Shown piece by piece: positions 35,003-45,981 of a stretch of 64,000 nucleotides of DNA. Both the position numbers and the translations under genes were made by a program. Position 1 is the stretch's first letter, and each line of letters starts with the position of its first letter. Below the pieces are notes generated by a model. The model was not told the DNA's origin, did not search any database, and saw only the letters and a list, made by a program, of their open reading frames with translations. Source of the DNA: Trichosphaerium sp. ATCC 40318 (Eukaryota; Discosea; Flabellinia; Trichosidae); the NCBI GenBank assembly GCA_038496445.1, contig JALMLS010000447.1, positions 62,001 to 126,000 of the forward strand, in the 5' to 3' direction.

Positions 35003-37033
35003 GGAAAAGTGTATCAAATAACGGTAATTCACTGTTTAAGAGATTTGAGAGGGTTGTTACGGTTTTCGACAATCATTTAGAGTTTTTTTAGTTAAAAGTT
35101 GTTCTATGCATCAAAATGCCGTTGAATTGCGTGCACGTACGCTTTTGACATGATATGATGACAGGTGTTGTGATTTTTTTTAGCCAGACTTGGGTGGTGT
35201 TAAGCCACGTTACAAAAGCGCTTAATTTTTTTTGCCAAATGTCCACGTGTCCACTTGTTTTATTAGTATAGACCAGTTTAGTTTCTTCATGTGCTTATGT
35301 TTTGCAGCCTAATCAAGCATCTTTTTCGTGGACCATGGAGTGTTAATGGATAGTATGATTCAAAGCACAACTAATAATAAATATGTGCCTAAAACCCCAA
35401 CTGCTATGTCGTGTAATACTAGCTACTAATGCTTACCACGTGGTGATGGGATCCAATGTTTACACTCTTTACAGAGCCAAAAATGGAGTCTGAGCTGTCC
35501 GCAAGTTGTAGTGGTATAATGGAAGGCGTAAGGTTTATGGTTTTTAGTAAGGATGTTTCTTCAATACAACAATTTTGCCTTTGTACAACTGTAAAATACG
35601 AAACCCATCTACACCATATAAACTCATTCTAACTCAAAGCAATATCGTACAATTATGGTGTGTGGTTATTATGGTGACGAAAAGTTATGGCCACAAAGTT
35701 GAACTTTTGCTTAATTACTTTCATGAATGAACTTGTTTTGTTAAAATCACTAATCAATCAAGCTTATTATCACTCTAAACAACATGATAGGGTATAAAAA
35801 GATCTTTAGAGTAATATTTTGAAGTTAAAATTGTCATTTGAAAAATTGGGTGTCCACTATGCACAAATCCAAAAAAAAAGTTGAAAAAAAGAGGTCAAGT
35901 GGAGTGCCTTTCCTAAATTAGAGCCTACTCTCTCGGTATTATTGTAACAATAATTAAGCACGAACAGTCTTCACTGATTAGGATCTATGGCTGTTTTGCG
36001 TTTAAATTACCGTCCTCAGAACGGTAATTTTCTAAAACAAGTGACTGTGGAATACAGACATATTGTCTTTTTATTTTTTTAACTGTTGCCCCTTTACAAT
36101 TTCCCACTGGTTTTTAGCAATTATATAGAATTGACCATGAGTTACTTTGAAGTTCCGTAAACGACTACGGAGCAAAATGAAACAATACGTCCAAAAAGGA
36201 GTCACATCAAAGACAAAACTTGTGGTTCTTTTTTTGTTTTTTTCAAACATTCTAGTTATGATTTTTTGGGTACAGCCACCATAGTTGCTACACGATTTAC
36301 ATTTCGGACTGTATTACGTATTGTTCCGTGTACTTCTGATATTACATTTTTCATTCAATATGGCGCCATAATCGTCTCATGACACCTGTTTCAATTCCAG
36401 CAAAACATGCCAAAAAAACTCGATATAAAACCAAACACTTAAGGTGAAATAAAGCGCTCCCTTCTGTCTGGGTGAATGTATAACGTCATTTGTAAAAACG
36501 CTGTAGACCATCTTATATGGTACAATATGTCTAAGATGTACCGGAATAAGGTGATAACAGGAGTGTACAAGCGTTCAATTACCAAACCGTCTATTTTCGG
36601 ACTTTTCTCCAGTACAATAAAAAACCCTTACAGCTAACGGACTAAACTCACTGGTTATTTTAAGCACGTGGATGATTGATTAGGTATTTTTACGATATGA
36701 ATCAGTTAACAACTCCCCGCAGTACGTTGTTGGCGTTATGGCAGTACCCTGCAAATTACGAACAAAAAAGCCGAACAATTTTTTTATGTTCTTTAAACCG
36801 ACGTCTCTTAGCTTCCATGGTGAGCTTCCAACCACGTGTATTTTCACATCATAGGAGTTACAAATACGTCACAAGCAATAAGAACTCCTGAACCTTAAAA
36901 ATGTGTATCAGTTTTGCTTTTTTCTTCTGTGCGTGCAGCAACTACTGTCGGACTCCAGATTATCGTATTTTTTTATTGAATAGACCACGTGGGTAGGAAG
37001 GATACATCCAAAATATCATCGCGTAGAAGTAAG
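35003..37033. other. 2-kb intergenic region
   Basis: Between the divergent F-box/LRR and G-alpha genes. AT-rich, with no ORF showing a family motif and no exon chain recognised. An open frame at 36676-36891 has no support. Confidence 0.5.
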
Positions 37034-39110
37034 ATGGGTGTGTGTTTGGCTACAAGCGCTACACCTCACGATATTGCTATTAACAAAGCTATGAGAAGAG
37101 ATAAAAAGGAGAGAGATAAAACAGTTAGGATACTGCTCTTAGGTAAACAAAAAAAAAAAATAAGCCCGAGTTTCGCTGTTTTTTTAATCAAAAACCGTTT
37201 ATGTTATTCCATAGTAACATTAAACATAAATACAATTTTACTACCTTTTTCTGGTCCTTTTTGACGTATTTTTTAAAAAATCAGATTATTAATTAAATTA
37301 TCACGTGATGTTGCTAAAAAGATGATATATTTTAGGTGCTGGTGATAGCGGAAAGTCTACTTTTCTGAAACAAATGAAATGCGCTCATGCTAATTTATCC
37401 TTGGCTGATTTTCAAACTTATAGGCGTATACTGAGGTACATTTATCATGTTGAACGTATTGTTTAATATTGCCGTTTTCTCGTAATAAAAGGAGGCGCCT
37501 CCGACGAAAAACCTATTCTTTATGGAGATTATTATCGTTGTTTTGAGAAATCCTTCTTGTTAACTGCTAACACGTGATTAGAGACAATTTAATTGACTCT
37601 GCCCGCGATCTATTTAGCGCAGCACAGAACGAGAATATAAAGCTATCAAAACCTACAAAGGTAAACCTCCGAAGCATGTTCAAAAAAAAAAATCCAAAAA
37701 AAAAAGTTAGCACTAGGCTTACGAGCTTTTTTAGAAAACATACACTACCATCCTTGCTGCGGATACAATGGACTGGACTGGAGATACAATAGAAGCTTTA
37801 GCTGCGTATTGGAAAGATCCGGGTATAAAGAAAGTCTGGAGAGAATATAGACTCGAGTATCACTTGCTATGGTGCACGGACTAGTACGTACTTTTTTTTT
37901 TTTTCTTCTTCAGGAAGTCGTTGTTTTTTGGTTGTCAGAAAATACTAATGTGAACTCTTTTTGATTTAGTTTGTTCAAGCATGTTGAAAGGATAGGAGCA
38001 AGTAATTTTAGACCAACAGAAGATGATATTTTTAGAGCGAGGTTGAAGACCACAGGTTGGTATTTAATTTTCCGGTCCACAAAAAAAAAAATCCCAAAGA
38101 GATACCATTTTGCTTGTTTTGGGTTTTTGTCGTTTGTTGGCGTCACTGACTCGATTTAGGTGTTAAAGAGACTACTATACAAATAAAGGGAATAAATATC
38201 TGCTTTATTGATGTTGGTGGCCAGAGGTCTGAGAGAAGAAAATGGTTGGGATGTTTTGATAATGTTGATGCTATTATTTATTTAGTCGCTTTGGATGAGT
38301 GTACGTCCAACCTTTTTCGTTCAATTTTTTTTCCTCTTTGGTAGCCAAAGCGAGATTGCTTCTTTCTTTCAAAAACCTATTGTAGTTAAAGAATTAACAC
38401 GTGCTGAGTGATGTTTTCGCGGTTTTTTTGTTCCGCTCCTCAAAATTTCATTTTCCTTCGTTTTTTGTCTTCTTTTTCCTGTACTCTCGCTTACTTAGAT
38501 CTCTCTTAGATAACATGTCAATAGAAGAAAACAATACTACAAACAGATTAGATGAGTCTTTACAACTATTAGAGCAAGTATCTGGATGTAAAGCTCTTAA
38601 CTCTGACAACGAAATTCCATTCATTATATTCTTAAATAAGTTCGACCTATTCAGAACAAAATCAGCTTATGTACCTCTTTCCGACTACTTCCCTGAGTAT
38701 AAAGGTAACTTTAACAACTACAAGGAAATATCGTATATTGACTATGCATCAAATAGGAGATCAAAAAGATTGGAGGAAGGGAGTTCGATTTATCGGTAAA
38801 AAAGTCCGTCAAAGTTTCAAAGGCGCCAAACTAGCAAATACCTATGTACGTCTTCCTTGACTCTTTTTTTTTCGAAGAAAAAACCAGGAACCACACCACG
38901 TGATTAATCAAAAATCATATTTTTGAATTATAGTCGCGTTTACTGATTTTTTCTGCTTAGGTCACGTGCGGTTTGGATACACGTAATTGTGCACGTGTTT
39001 TCAAGTCAATATATGATGAAATTTTATTGGATAATGTTTATGGCATTGCATCAATGTCAAGCTCTACGCGAGGATCTGTCAGTGACTCACCCTCAAGTAT
39101 AATTTTTTAA
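37034..39110 (+). CDS. Heterotrimeric G-protein alpha subunit
   Basis: GTPase switch coupling receptors to effectors at the plasma membrane. Exons: 37034-37142, 37336-37435, 37582-37660, about 37735-37881, about 37970-38055, 38161-38298, about 38511-38705, about 38763-38845, 38961-39110. N-terminal MGVC offers Gly2 myristoylation and a Cys for palmitoylation. Motifs: LLLGAGDSGKSTFLKQMK (P-loop), FKHVERIGASNFRPTEDDI, RARLKTTG (catalytic Arg, switch I), FIDVGGQRSERRKW (switch II, catalytic Gln), FLNKFDLF (NKxD), TCGLDTRN (TCAT motif). All catalytic residues are present. The C-terminus is odd: after DEILLDNVY it continues as a Ser-rich tail (SMSSSTRGSVSDSPSS) instead of the usual short receptor-binding end. 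An alternative splice at 39099 could extend it with PPPPKKAPVKQNKKYPK. Confidence 0.93.
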
Positions 39111-39773
39111 ACCTAAAGAATGGTATTAAAACAAATTTATAAGCTATACCGCCACCTCCAAAGAAAGCGCCAGTCAAACAAAACAAAAAGTATCCCAAAA
39201 ATTTTCCCAAAAACATCCAAAGGTAAACAAAAATGTAAATAACATAAAAATAAAATTGTACAGTAACCCCTTACCTTCTTTAATTATGGTTCTCCAAGTA
39301 CTAGCTAATAGCTATCAAGTTAAAGATGATTGCAACTCTGGGTAGACAGAGAAACAGTCAACTGTAGTGACTCTGCGTGGATGGAGCTGAAAATACAGGA
39401 ACTTATGTCACTATGGCTTAAACCACTTTATGCACTGAAAACAAAAGAGCGGTACAAAGGGAATACTGAGGCAATGAACAACCAACGCAGCTGGTTAAAA
39501 ACGACAAATAATCTTACCATCCGCAAAAGTGCACTGCTTTGCTGTTGGACATCCCTACAGATATTATAGCGCATTGTTTGTGAGTGCTATAGATGTCCTT
39601 CTAAGGATAAATGGAACATTACAATCTTTTTGTGACGAGCATAAGAAAATAGTTGTAATTTGTTATGATGGACATTTATTGAATTGGAGTTTACACTCTT
39701 CTAACTAAGTTGACGATTTTAGGGAAATAAAAAATGTCTTGCGGCTGTAGCAAAGCGCCAAGCATTTAATGTA
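39111..39773. other. Intergenic; possible extra 3' exons of the G-alpha gene
   Basis: A Pro/Lys-rich open stretch near 39150-39225 could be a spliced extension of the G-alpha C-terminus. Beyond that no gene is supported; an open frame at 39330-39569 has no motif. Confidence 0.35.
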
Positions 39774-40571
39774 CTATACCCATGTAGTAAGGTTCCTTAC
39801 ACCTTTTAGGGTTTTGATTCCTTCGTCTGTGATACGCCAGCAATGACTAAGATCGAGAGTATGAACACCTGAAAGACCTTTTATCCATTCATCTGTGATT
39901 CTCTTACAGCGAGCAAGATTGACAGTGTGAACACCTGAAAGAGCTTTTATACCTTCAGCTGTGATCCTCTCACAGCTACTAAGATTGACGGAATAAACGC
40001 CTGAAAGATACTTGATACCTTCACCTGTGATACGCCAACCATGACTAACATTGATAGTATGAACACCTGAAAGAGCTTTGATGCCTTCATCTGTAATACG
40101 GTTACAACGACTAAGATTGATAGTGTGAACACCTGAAAGAGCCTTGATACCTTCATCTGTAATACGATAGCAATGAGTAAGGTCAATGGAGTAAACACCT
40201 GCCAATGCCTTCAAACCTTCATCTGTTATTTGATTACAGTCGTTAAGATTTATAGTATGAACACCTGAAAGAGCCTTGATACATTCATCTGTAATACGAT
40301 TACTACAGAAACTAAGATCGATAGAACGAACACCAGCAAATCTCTGTAACAAACTAACTGAAACATCAAATTTGATTTTGATTCTAGTATGTTGTAGGGC
40401 ACTACTGTGTTTCAACAGCGCTTCGGCTTGGTCAACAGAATGAATTGCCACAGCTTCATATCCAATAACGTCATGAATGATAGAAGCAAAGAGATGACAC
40501 GTTTGACAAGCGTCAAATCGCCCTTTCATTTGGCGTAAAATATGCACTAAAATCTCCGCAGGGAAGTCCAA
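39774..40571 (-). CDS. Intronless F-box/LRR protein, 265 residues
   Basis: F-box-like N-terminus MDFPAEILVHILRQM then DACQTCHLFASIIHDVIGYEA, followed by a linker and about eight LRRs of 24 residues, consensus RITDEGIKALSGVHTINLSRC. Repeats are very similar to each other at DNA level, implying recent internal duplication. It ends in a truncated repeat KGVRNLTTWV. Smallest intact member of the family in this window. Substrate receptor role in an SCF ligase is inferred from architecture. Confidence 0.85.
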   Translation of the reverse strand: MDFPAEILVHILRQMKGRFDACQTCHLFASIIHDVIGYEAVAIHSVDQAEALLKHSSALQHTRIKIKFDVSVSLLQRFAGVRSIDLSFCSNRITDECIKALSGVHTINLNDCNQITDEGLKALAGVYSIDLTHCYRITDEGIKALSGVHTINLSRCNRITDEGIKALSGVHTINVSHGWRITGEGIKYLSGVYSVNLSSCERITAEGIKALSGVHTVNLARCKRITDEWIKGLSGVHTLDLSHCWRITDEGIKTLKGVRNLTTWV

Positions 40572-40689
40572 AAGGCAAGGTGCTTCACTTGTGGATTGTA
40601 AGAAGGGTTACAGCAAAATATTAGTGTTTATACCTTTTATATGCTGTAGTTAGAGCTGACATGTTGCTATACACTACTGTTTCTCACAA

Positions 40690-40835
40690 ATTGTGAGAGT
40701 GAAAAGTAGCTGCGAGACTTTTTTTGAAGTGCGAGTGAAAAGTAGCTGCGAGACTTTTTTTGAAGTGCGAGTGAAAAGTAGCTGCGAGACTTTTTTTTGA
40801 AGGCGTGGAAAAGTGGCTGCGAGACTTTTTTTTGT
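40690..40835. repeat. Four tandem copies of a ~36-nt unit
   Basis: Unit GTGAAAAGTAGCTGCGAGAC followed by a T7-8 run and GAAGTGCGA, four times, the last degenerate (GGCGTGGAAAAGTGGCTGCGAGAC). Lies between an F-box/LRR gene and the PLP-enzyme gene. No coding role supported; the minus-strand open frame through it is an artefact of the repeat. Confidence 0.9.
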
Positions 40836-40899
40836 TTTGTGACATGTGATTTTTTTTTATTTTCACATAATAAAAGTGGAATTTTGGCTGTTGGTTAAA

Positions 40900-42875
40900 T
40901 TATACAGAAGAAAGTGCTTGTTTTAGGTCTTCAATCAAATCTATCGAATCCTCACATCCAACAGATAAACGAATAAGTCCATCCGTGATTCCAGCCTATT
41001 TGCAGTAAAGTCAATTACACGAATAATTAAAAAAAAAAAAAACAAATAATCTTCATGATTGAGCTTTTGTTTTGATTACCTTTAAGCGTTGTTCACGTGG
41101 CACCATAGCATGTGTCATTGAAGCAGCATGTTCTATTAGACTTTCAACACCACCAAGAGATACAGCCAAGGTGATAATCTTAACACTCTCAATGAGTTTC
41201 TTTCCTGCATCGACACCTCCTAAAATCAAGAAAAAACTTAGACTTGAACTTGCTTTGCATGCCCTTTGGGCGCAACGACGTGCCTTTGACTTCGAAAGAA
41301 ACCATGCCTCCAAATCCTCTATTCATTTGACGCTTTGCTAGTTCATGATCAGGGTGAGACTTTAGACCTGGGTAGAATACTACATCAATCTTGTCATGAC
41401 TCTCAAGATATTTTGCAATAGTAAGAGCATTAGAGTTTTGTTGATTCATCCTCATCGCTAATGTTTTGATACCACGTCCGAGAAGGTAAGCATCAAAAGG
41501 AGACATACAACCCCCAAATAGCTTCTGGGTCTATAAAAGGTAAGTGAGGTCGCCAGATTGTCATGAAACGAAGAATCCAAAAAATAAAAATGGCAAAAAA
41601 GTCAAAGAAAAGAAAAAGAGAGATTGGTTTTGGGTTCTAAGTAGGTACCTGAAAAATCTTTGCTTCTAGATCCTTTCTTTTGACTGTAACTGTACCTCCT
41701 AGAACATCACTGTGTCCTCCTAGGTACTTTGTTGCCGAATGAATTGATACATCTGTAAAACAAAAAAAAAAGTTAGTTGTTGTTTTTACTTCCATTTCTT
41801 TCTTTCTTTCTTGACGACGTACCAACTCCAAGTGCTAGAGCTTGCTGGTTATAAGGAGAAGCAAATGTTCCGTCAACCATAGTCGTAATGCCTTTTTTTC
41901 AAAAGTAAGAGATGGAGGACTTGTACAACAACAAAGAAACTAACAACTTTTTTTTTTCTATTTCTGTTCTAAGTACTCACCTTTTTCTTTACCGAGTTTA
42001 CCGAGAGCTTCCAAGTCAAAAATCGTTAAATTAGGATTATTAGGCGTTTCACCGTAAAGAACTTTCGTATTTGGTTTAATAGCAGCTTTGTAATCATCAA
42101 TCGAAGAAGAGTCAACCTTTGGGTACTTTTTAGTTCAAAAAACCCAAATAGAAATTTCTCGCCAGCAACAACGTGACATCACGTGATACTTCCAAAAAAA
42201 ACACGCACCATAGTAACTTCAATACCATAAGATGGTAATGTGGAAGAAAAGAGCTCGTGAGTGCCGCCTAAAGCTCAATAAACGCGACTCTTTAGAACAA
42301 ACTCTTTTGGAAAAAACCCTTGAGTGAACACGTGCCATAGATACGCTGAGATGATACCACGTGATCACCTGCGCGTAAACATGCCATCAAACTTGTAGTA
42401 ATAGCAGCCATACCGGAAGAAAATAAAAAGGTCTTATTTCTAAACCAGCACGTGTCAGAAAGAACACAAAAGAAGTGTTTTGATCAAAAACGCTGTTTTA
42501 AAAGTTTTGTTGTTTTTTTTCAGTTGGTAGGTACCCTTTCTCAATATCTGACACTACTTTCGCAACGCTTTCGTTCGTAGGGTTACCCCAACGTATGTAG
42601 AGCATTGATGATTCATCATCAGCTATTTGTTCCCTATTACAAAGATTCGCGCCTATAATGGTCATAAATACGTTAAGCGAGCTATTTAGTGTTGTTTTAC
42701 CGTGTTTAGCGCTTTTTAGTCTGTAAGTAGTGCTTGGGTAAATAGGTAACGCTACTGGGTCCACTGGTGTCTCTATAGGATACCCACGAACGCATTGGGT
42801 TGCTATTTGATCGTTTTTGTGACATTCCTCTGATTTTTCATTGTCCTTTTCAGTAACGCCTTTACCACTTGACAT
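40900..42875 (-). CDS. Cys/Met metabolism PLP-dependent enzyme (cystathionine/methionine gamma-lyase-like)
   Basis: Fold-type I PLP enzyme of the trans-sulphuration family. Start [14 protein letters not shown] (42875); [20 protein letters not shown] and [10 protein letters not shown] are the family N-terminus. [15 protein letters not shown] replaces the usual YSRxGNPT. Then [35 protein letters not shown] with the PLP-binding Lys (about 41715-41740), [28 protein letters not shown] and [20 protein letters not shown], ending QALSSV stop at 40900. Eight or so introns. Gamma-lyase, gamma-synthase and methionine gamma-lyase share these motifs and I cannot separate them by eye. The gene makes or degrades sulphur amino acids; nearby metallothionein is probably coincidental. 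Confidence 0.88.
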
Positions 42876-43333
42876 TTTGACTTGTGACCTTACTGTGAGT
42901 AGTCTACAAAGGTTAAATACTTTAAGGCAAGTGTCACCACGAATTCATTAGAAATGGAGGTGAAATCACGTTTTCTTTAGCGTTAAAAAAAGTGATGTCA
43001 ATCCCGAAAATCCTTGTTGGATTCGGATGCCGATAGGCGCTGTCAACTCTGCCATATATGCATTATCATCACTTTCAGTATAAATCCGATATCTTAGAGC
43101 GTAGTGGATAGATTTGCTCCAAAATCAGGATTCCAAACAACATTCAACTCGTTGCTATGCCTTACTTTATTCCTTGGATATACATGACCTGATACTCACG
43201 CCATGTGAAAATATATCTTAAAACATTCAGTACAAATGTGTAAAGTTGTATGATTAGTCAGGACATAGTAACACAATGCAACTATACGAAGACTTGCATG
43301 AAAAAATATAGACAATTTTATTTTGTACATAGA
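42876..43333. other. Intergenic, no gene seen
   Basis: No supported coding or RNA gene. A GCGTAGTGGATAG box near 43100 recurs near 44411 (GCGTAGTGGATAA) but no tRNA fold is present. Confidence 0.4.
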
Positions 43334-44072
43334 TTAATCAGAAAGAAGTGAAGGATCATCAAAGGCCTCAAGTGCGACACCAAGCTTCTTTTTTCTATCT
43401 TTTGTAATGACACGAACATAAGGTTTTAGTAATTTAGCGAAATCATTCAAGTTCTTCCTGCCAACTGCGAAGCAAGGCGTAGTTCCTAACAACCAATAAG
43501 ATTTTTTTCATTTTTTTTCAAAGATAGTACCTTTGCCGTCTGGATCACGTGCATATAGTCTCACTTGATCTTTAGATGTTTTGTTTGTGATTTTACCCAT
43601 TGTCCATTGTTTATCTCCGCTAAGCACAAGTGGAATACAGTGATTAGGCTGTCCAATAGGTCCTGAACAAGAATAAGTACTGAAGTTCAAAAATCATGTT
43701 CGAAGTGTACCTCTGGCTTCTTCATACAGGACAAGAAGAGCATTCTGAACTCTTTCATCTTCCTTTTGGACATAGACCATTATAAAACAAGGTGTTGGCT
43801 TTGCTCGACTTGCTGTTTTGAACATATGAAATGGCCTAACAGAATGAGTACGTGACAAACTTATTTATGTATAGTACCAATAGCCAATAGGAGATACGAT
43901 GGTGTCAGCATTATTTATCTCTTCTTGAAGTGATTTTAAGTCAGATTGAACACCTCCAATGGCAGTAGGTCCGAAGTAGTGTCCTTTAATTTTGATTGTC
44001 TAAAAATCACGTGTTATGTTTAAATGTAATAAGTCAGAACGAAAAAAGCCATACGTTTTCAGAGTCAGACAT
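43334..44072 (-). CDS. Unknown ~220-residue protein
   Basis: Not recognised. Five exons join in frame: MSDSEN (44057-44072), TIKIKGHYFGPTAIGGVQSD...IVSPIGYW (about 43885-43999), PFHMFKTASRAKPTPCFIMV...LYEEAR, GPIGQPNHCIPLVLSGDKQW...RDPDGKG, and TTPCFAVGRKNLNDFAKLL...EAFDDPSLLSD stop at 43334. Compact globular composition, no signal peptide or membrane segment, no repeated or catalytic motif that I can name. Same strand and about 640 bp downstream of the next unknown gene. Coding status is supported by four consistent intron phases. Confidence 0.65.
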
Positions 44073-44709
44073 TAGTGTTGTTTAGTTGATTTGTTTGTGT
44101 TGTAGTTGTTGTTCTTGTTGATTGTTTTTGAGAATGATTTTAAGTACCTAGTAAACTTATGCCTTAACTCCTTTCACTTAAATCTCGAACGTCTCTTTTT
44201 ACCACGTTCTTATCTCGGACTATTTCAGTGTTATATTTCAATACACACCATACGCACGCAATAGGAAGCGAATATTATTACTTCGAGAACTAGCGGGCAA
44301 GTCAGGGAAAAAAAATAATAGAAAACAGTATCGTGCACCACTCCATTCACTGTTTAAGCTTTTGATTATATTGCGACATCTTTGCCACAGTTACATGTGA
44401 TATTATCAGGGCGTAGTGGATAACACCCTAGAAATAAACAATTGTTATCATTCAAAACAGTGCGCGGTTGGCTTGTGCAGCTGGTTACTAACACTTTTTC
44501 TACTTCTGTTTTCGAAAAAACTTTCTATTAGTAACACGTGTTTTGAATTTTGTGTTTGTAATATGCGCAGTGCTATTTCGCACAGGAAGACTACCCATCA
44601 AGTTGGCGCTGTGCATCAAAAACCTCTTTGCATATTATAAAAGAAGACATATTTATTAAGCATCATTTGCGTTGCTACTGAGAAAGTAGTAACGATTGCA
44701 TGTCCCCAT
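44073..44709. other. Intergenic, no gene seen
   Basis: Spacer between two minus-strand unknown genes. An open frame at 44416-44640 (+) has no motif. Confidence 0.4.
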
Positions 44710-45624
44710 TTAATCAGTGAGTACTCTAAAAACACGAGCAGTAACAAGGTATCCTGCTACACCAAACTGCCTGCAATAGTTGTTTCGAAGAGGTAATGTG
44801 CAAGCGGGGCATTTGAAAATTTGAGCTTTTACATCCACAGTTGAACTTGGTATCCCTAAGTGAGAGTACTATAACAAGAAGTATTACGTTAGTATCAACT
44901 CATTAGTAAGGGGTTATCTATCGTACACCTGTGAAATAGCTGGTATTGCTAATTGCACCATTTGTTGGTGATATTCTTATGCATACTGTATAATTGTTAT
45001 TGCTATTGCCGGTATGAAGAGACTCAAAAATGATAAGCCATGCATATTTCTCGTTGTCTTTTTCACGTAAAGCCTTTTCAAGCTTAGAAACACGTGATGA
45101 TAATCTTTTAATCAATTCACGTTGATCAACAGATACTCTAGTTAATGTCAAAGTAAACGACTCAGTTCCTAATGTTTGCTTTAAACTGCACTTAAATACT
45201 AAACTAGAACCCTAGAAGTCACGTGTCAGTTAATCTTAATTAATATCTTGTTATTCAATACCTGCTGTTCAAGGCAAAGTGTCGCTTCAGAGACAGATGT
45301 GTCAACAGCGCTCTCTAGGAACTTACAGAGAATGCCACCAGTTCTTTAATCGCTCAGTTAAAACCCACAAAACAAGACTACGGTTCGTACTTTATGACAT
45401 GATCTGTTTCACCCCTTAATTGTTCCAGTGTAAAAACACCCTTGTATTCTTCCATCGTACTTGAAGACAAATCAGTATTATCCATTACAAGTCTGTTTTA
45501 GATCGTTTTTTTCATTGTCGTACGTATCATTGTAAGCAGTGACAGTCACGGCGTTGTTGCTGTCTTGAACAGATATTTTGAACGGTTTAATAGTAAACGA
45601 AACTGTTTGCTGTTCTTCTGCCAT
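44710..45624 (-). CDS. Unknown protein with a short coiled coil
   Basis: Not recognised. Exons: MAEEQQTVSFTIKPFKISVQ (45624-), TLVMDNTDLSSSTMEEYKGV with LRGETDHVIK, RTGGILCKFLESAVDTSVSE, a long exon about 44933-45211 with FKCSLKQTLGTESFTLTLTR and the heptad stretch LIKRLSSRVSKLEKALREKD, then YSHLGIPSSTVDVKAQIFKC and a C-terminal CPACTLPLRNNYCRQFG. The N-terminal part alternates beta-like strands; the coiled coil may drive oligomerisation. A CxxC...C pattern near the end could be a metal knuckle. Start chosen because it is the only ATG in frame with the splice chain. Confidence 0.65.
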
Positions 45625-45981
45625 GTGTACGCGTCTCAGGTTCTCTATTTATCTTGTGGTGTTTTATTGACGATGTTAGCAACTTGATGGAGGTGTCAGT
45701 TCCTTTGGTGTTAAGTTATGTTTACCTGTCACCCAAGAACTTGTAACCTCTTTTTTGCGATAGCCTACGCTACAATAATAGCTTTTATAGCACCCAGGAC
45801 CCATCTAAGATCAACACACCAATTCTTCGTTTGTACCAGCCACGTCTTCTCTGGATAGGCATAGTTCGTATGGTAAACGCGTTATAACAAACAGTATTAC
45901 CAAACATGACCTTAACTGCTTTTTGAGCGGTAAAAATAACGTCCAGTCAAAAAAATCTCCCTGTTCCCATATTCCTCTGTG
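45625..45981. other. Intergenic between divergent genes
   Basis: About 360 bp separating the divergent starts of the unknown coiled-coil gene and glycogen phosphorylase; presumably both promoters. No gene seen. Confidence 0.45.

Noticed and set aside
40684-40866. Minus-strand open frame through the 36-nt repeats
   Set aside because: Repeat artefact without start context or homology.
43085-44425. Repeated GCGTAGTGGATAR boxes as possible tRNA A-boxes
   Set aside because: No B-box or cloverleaf follows either copy.
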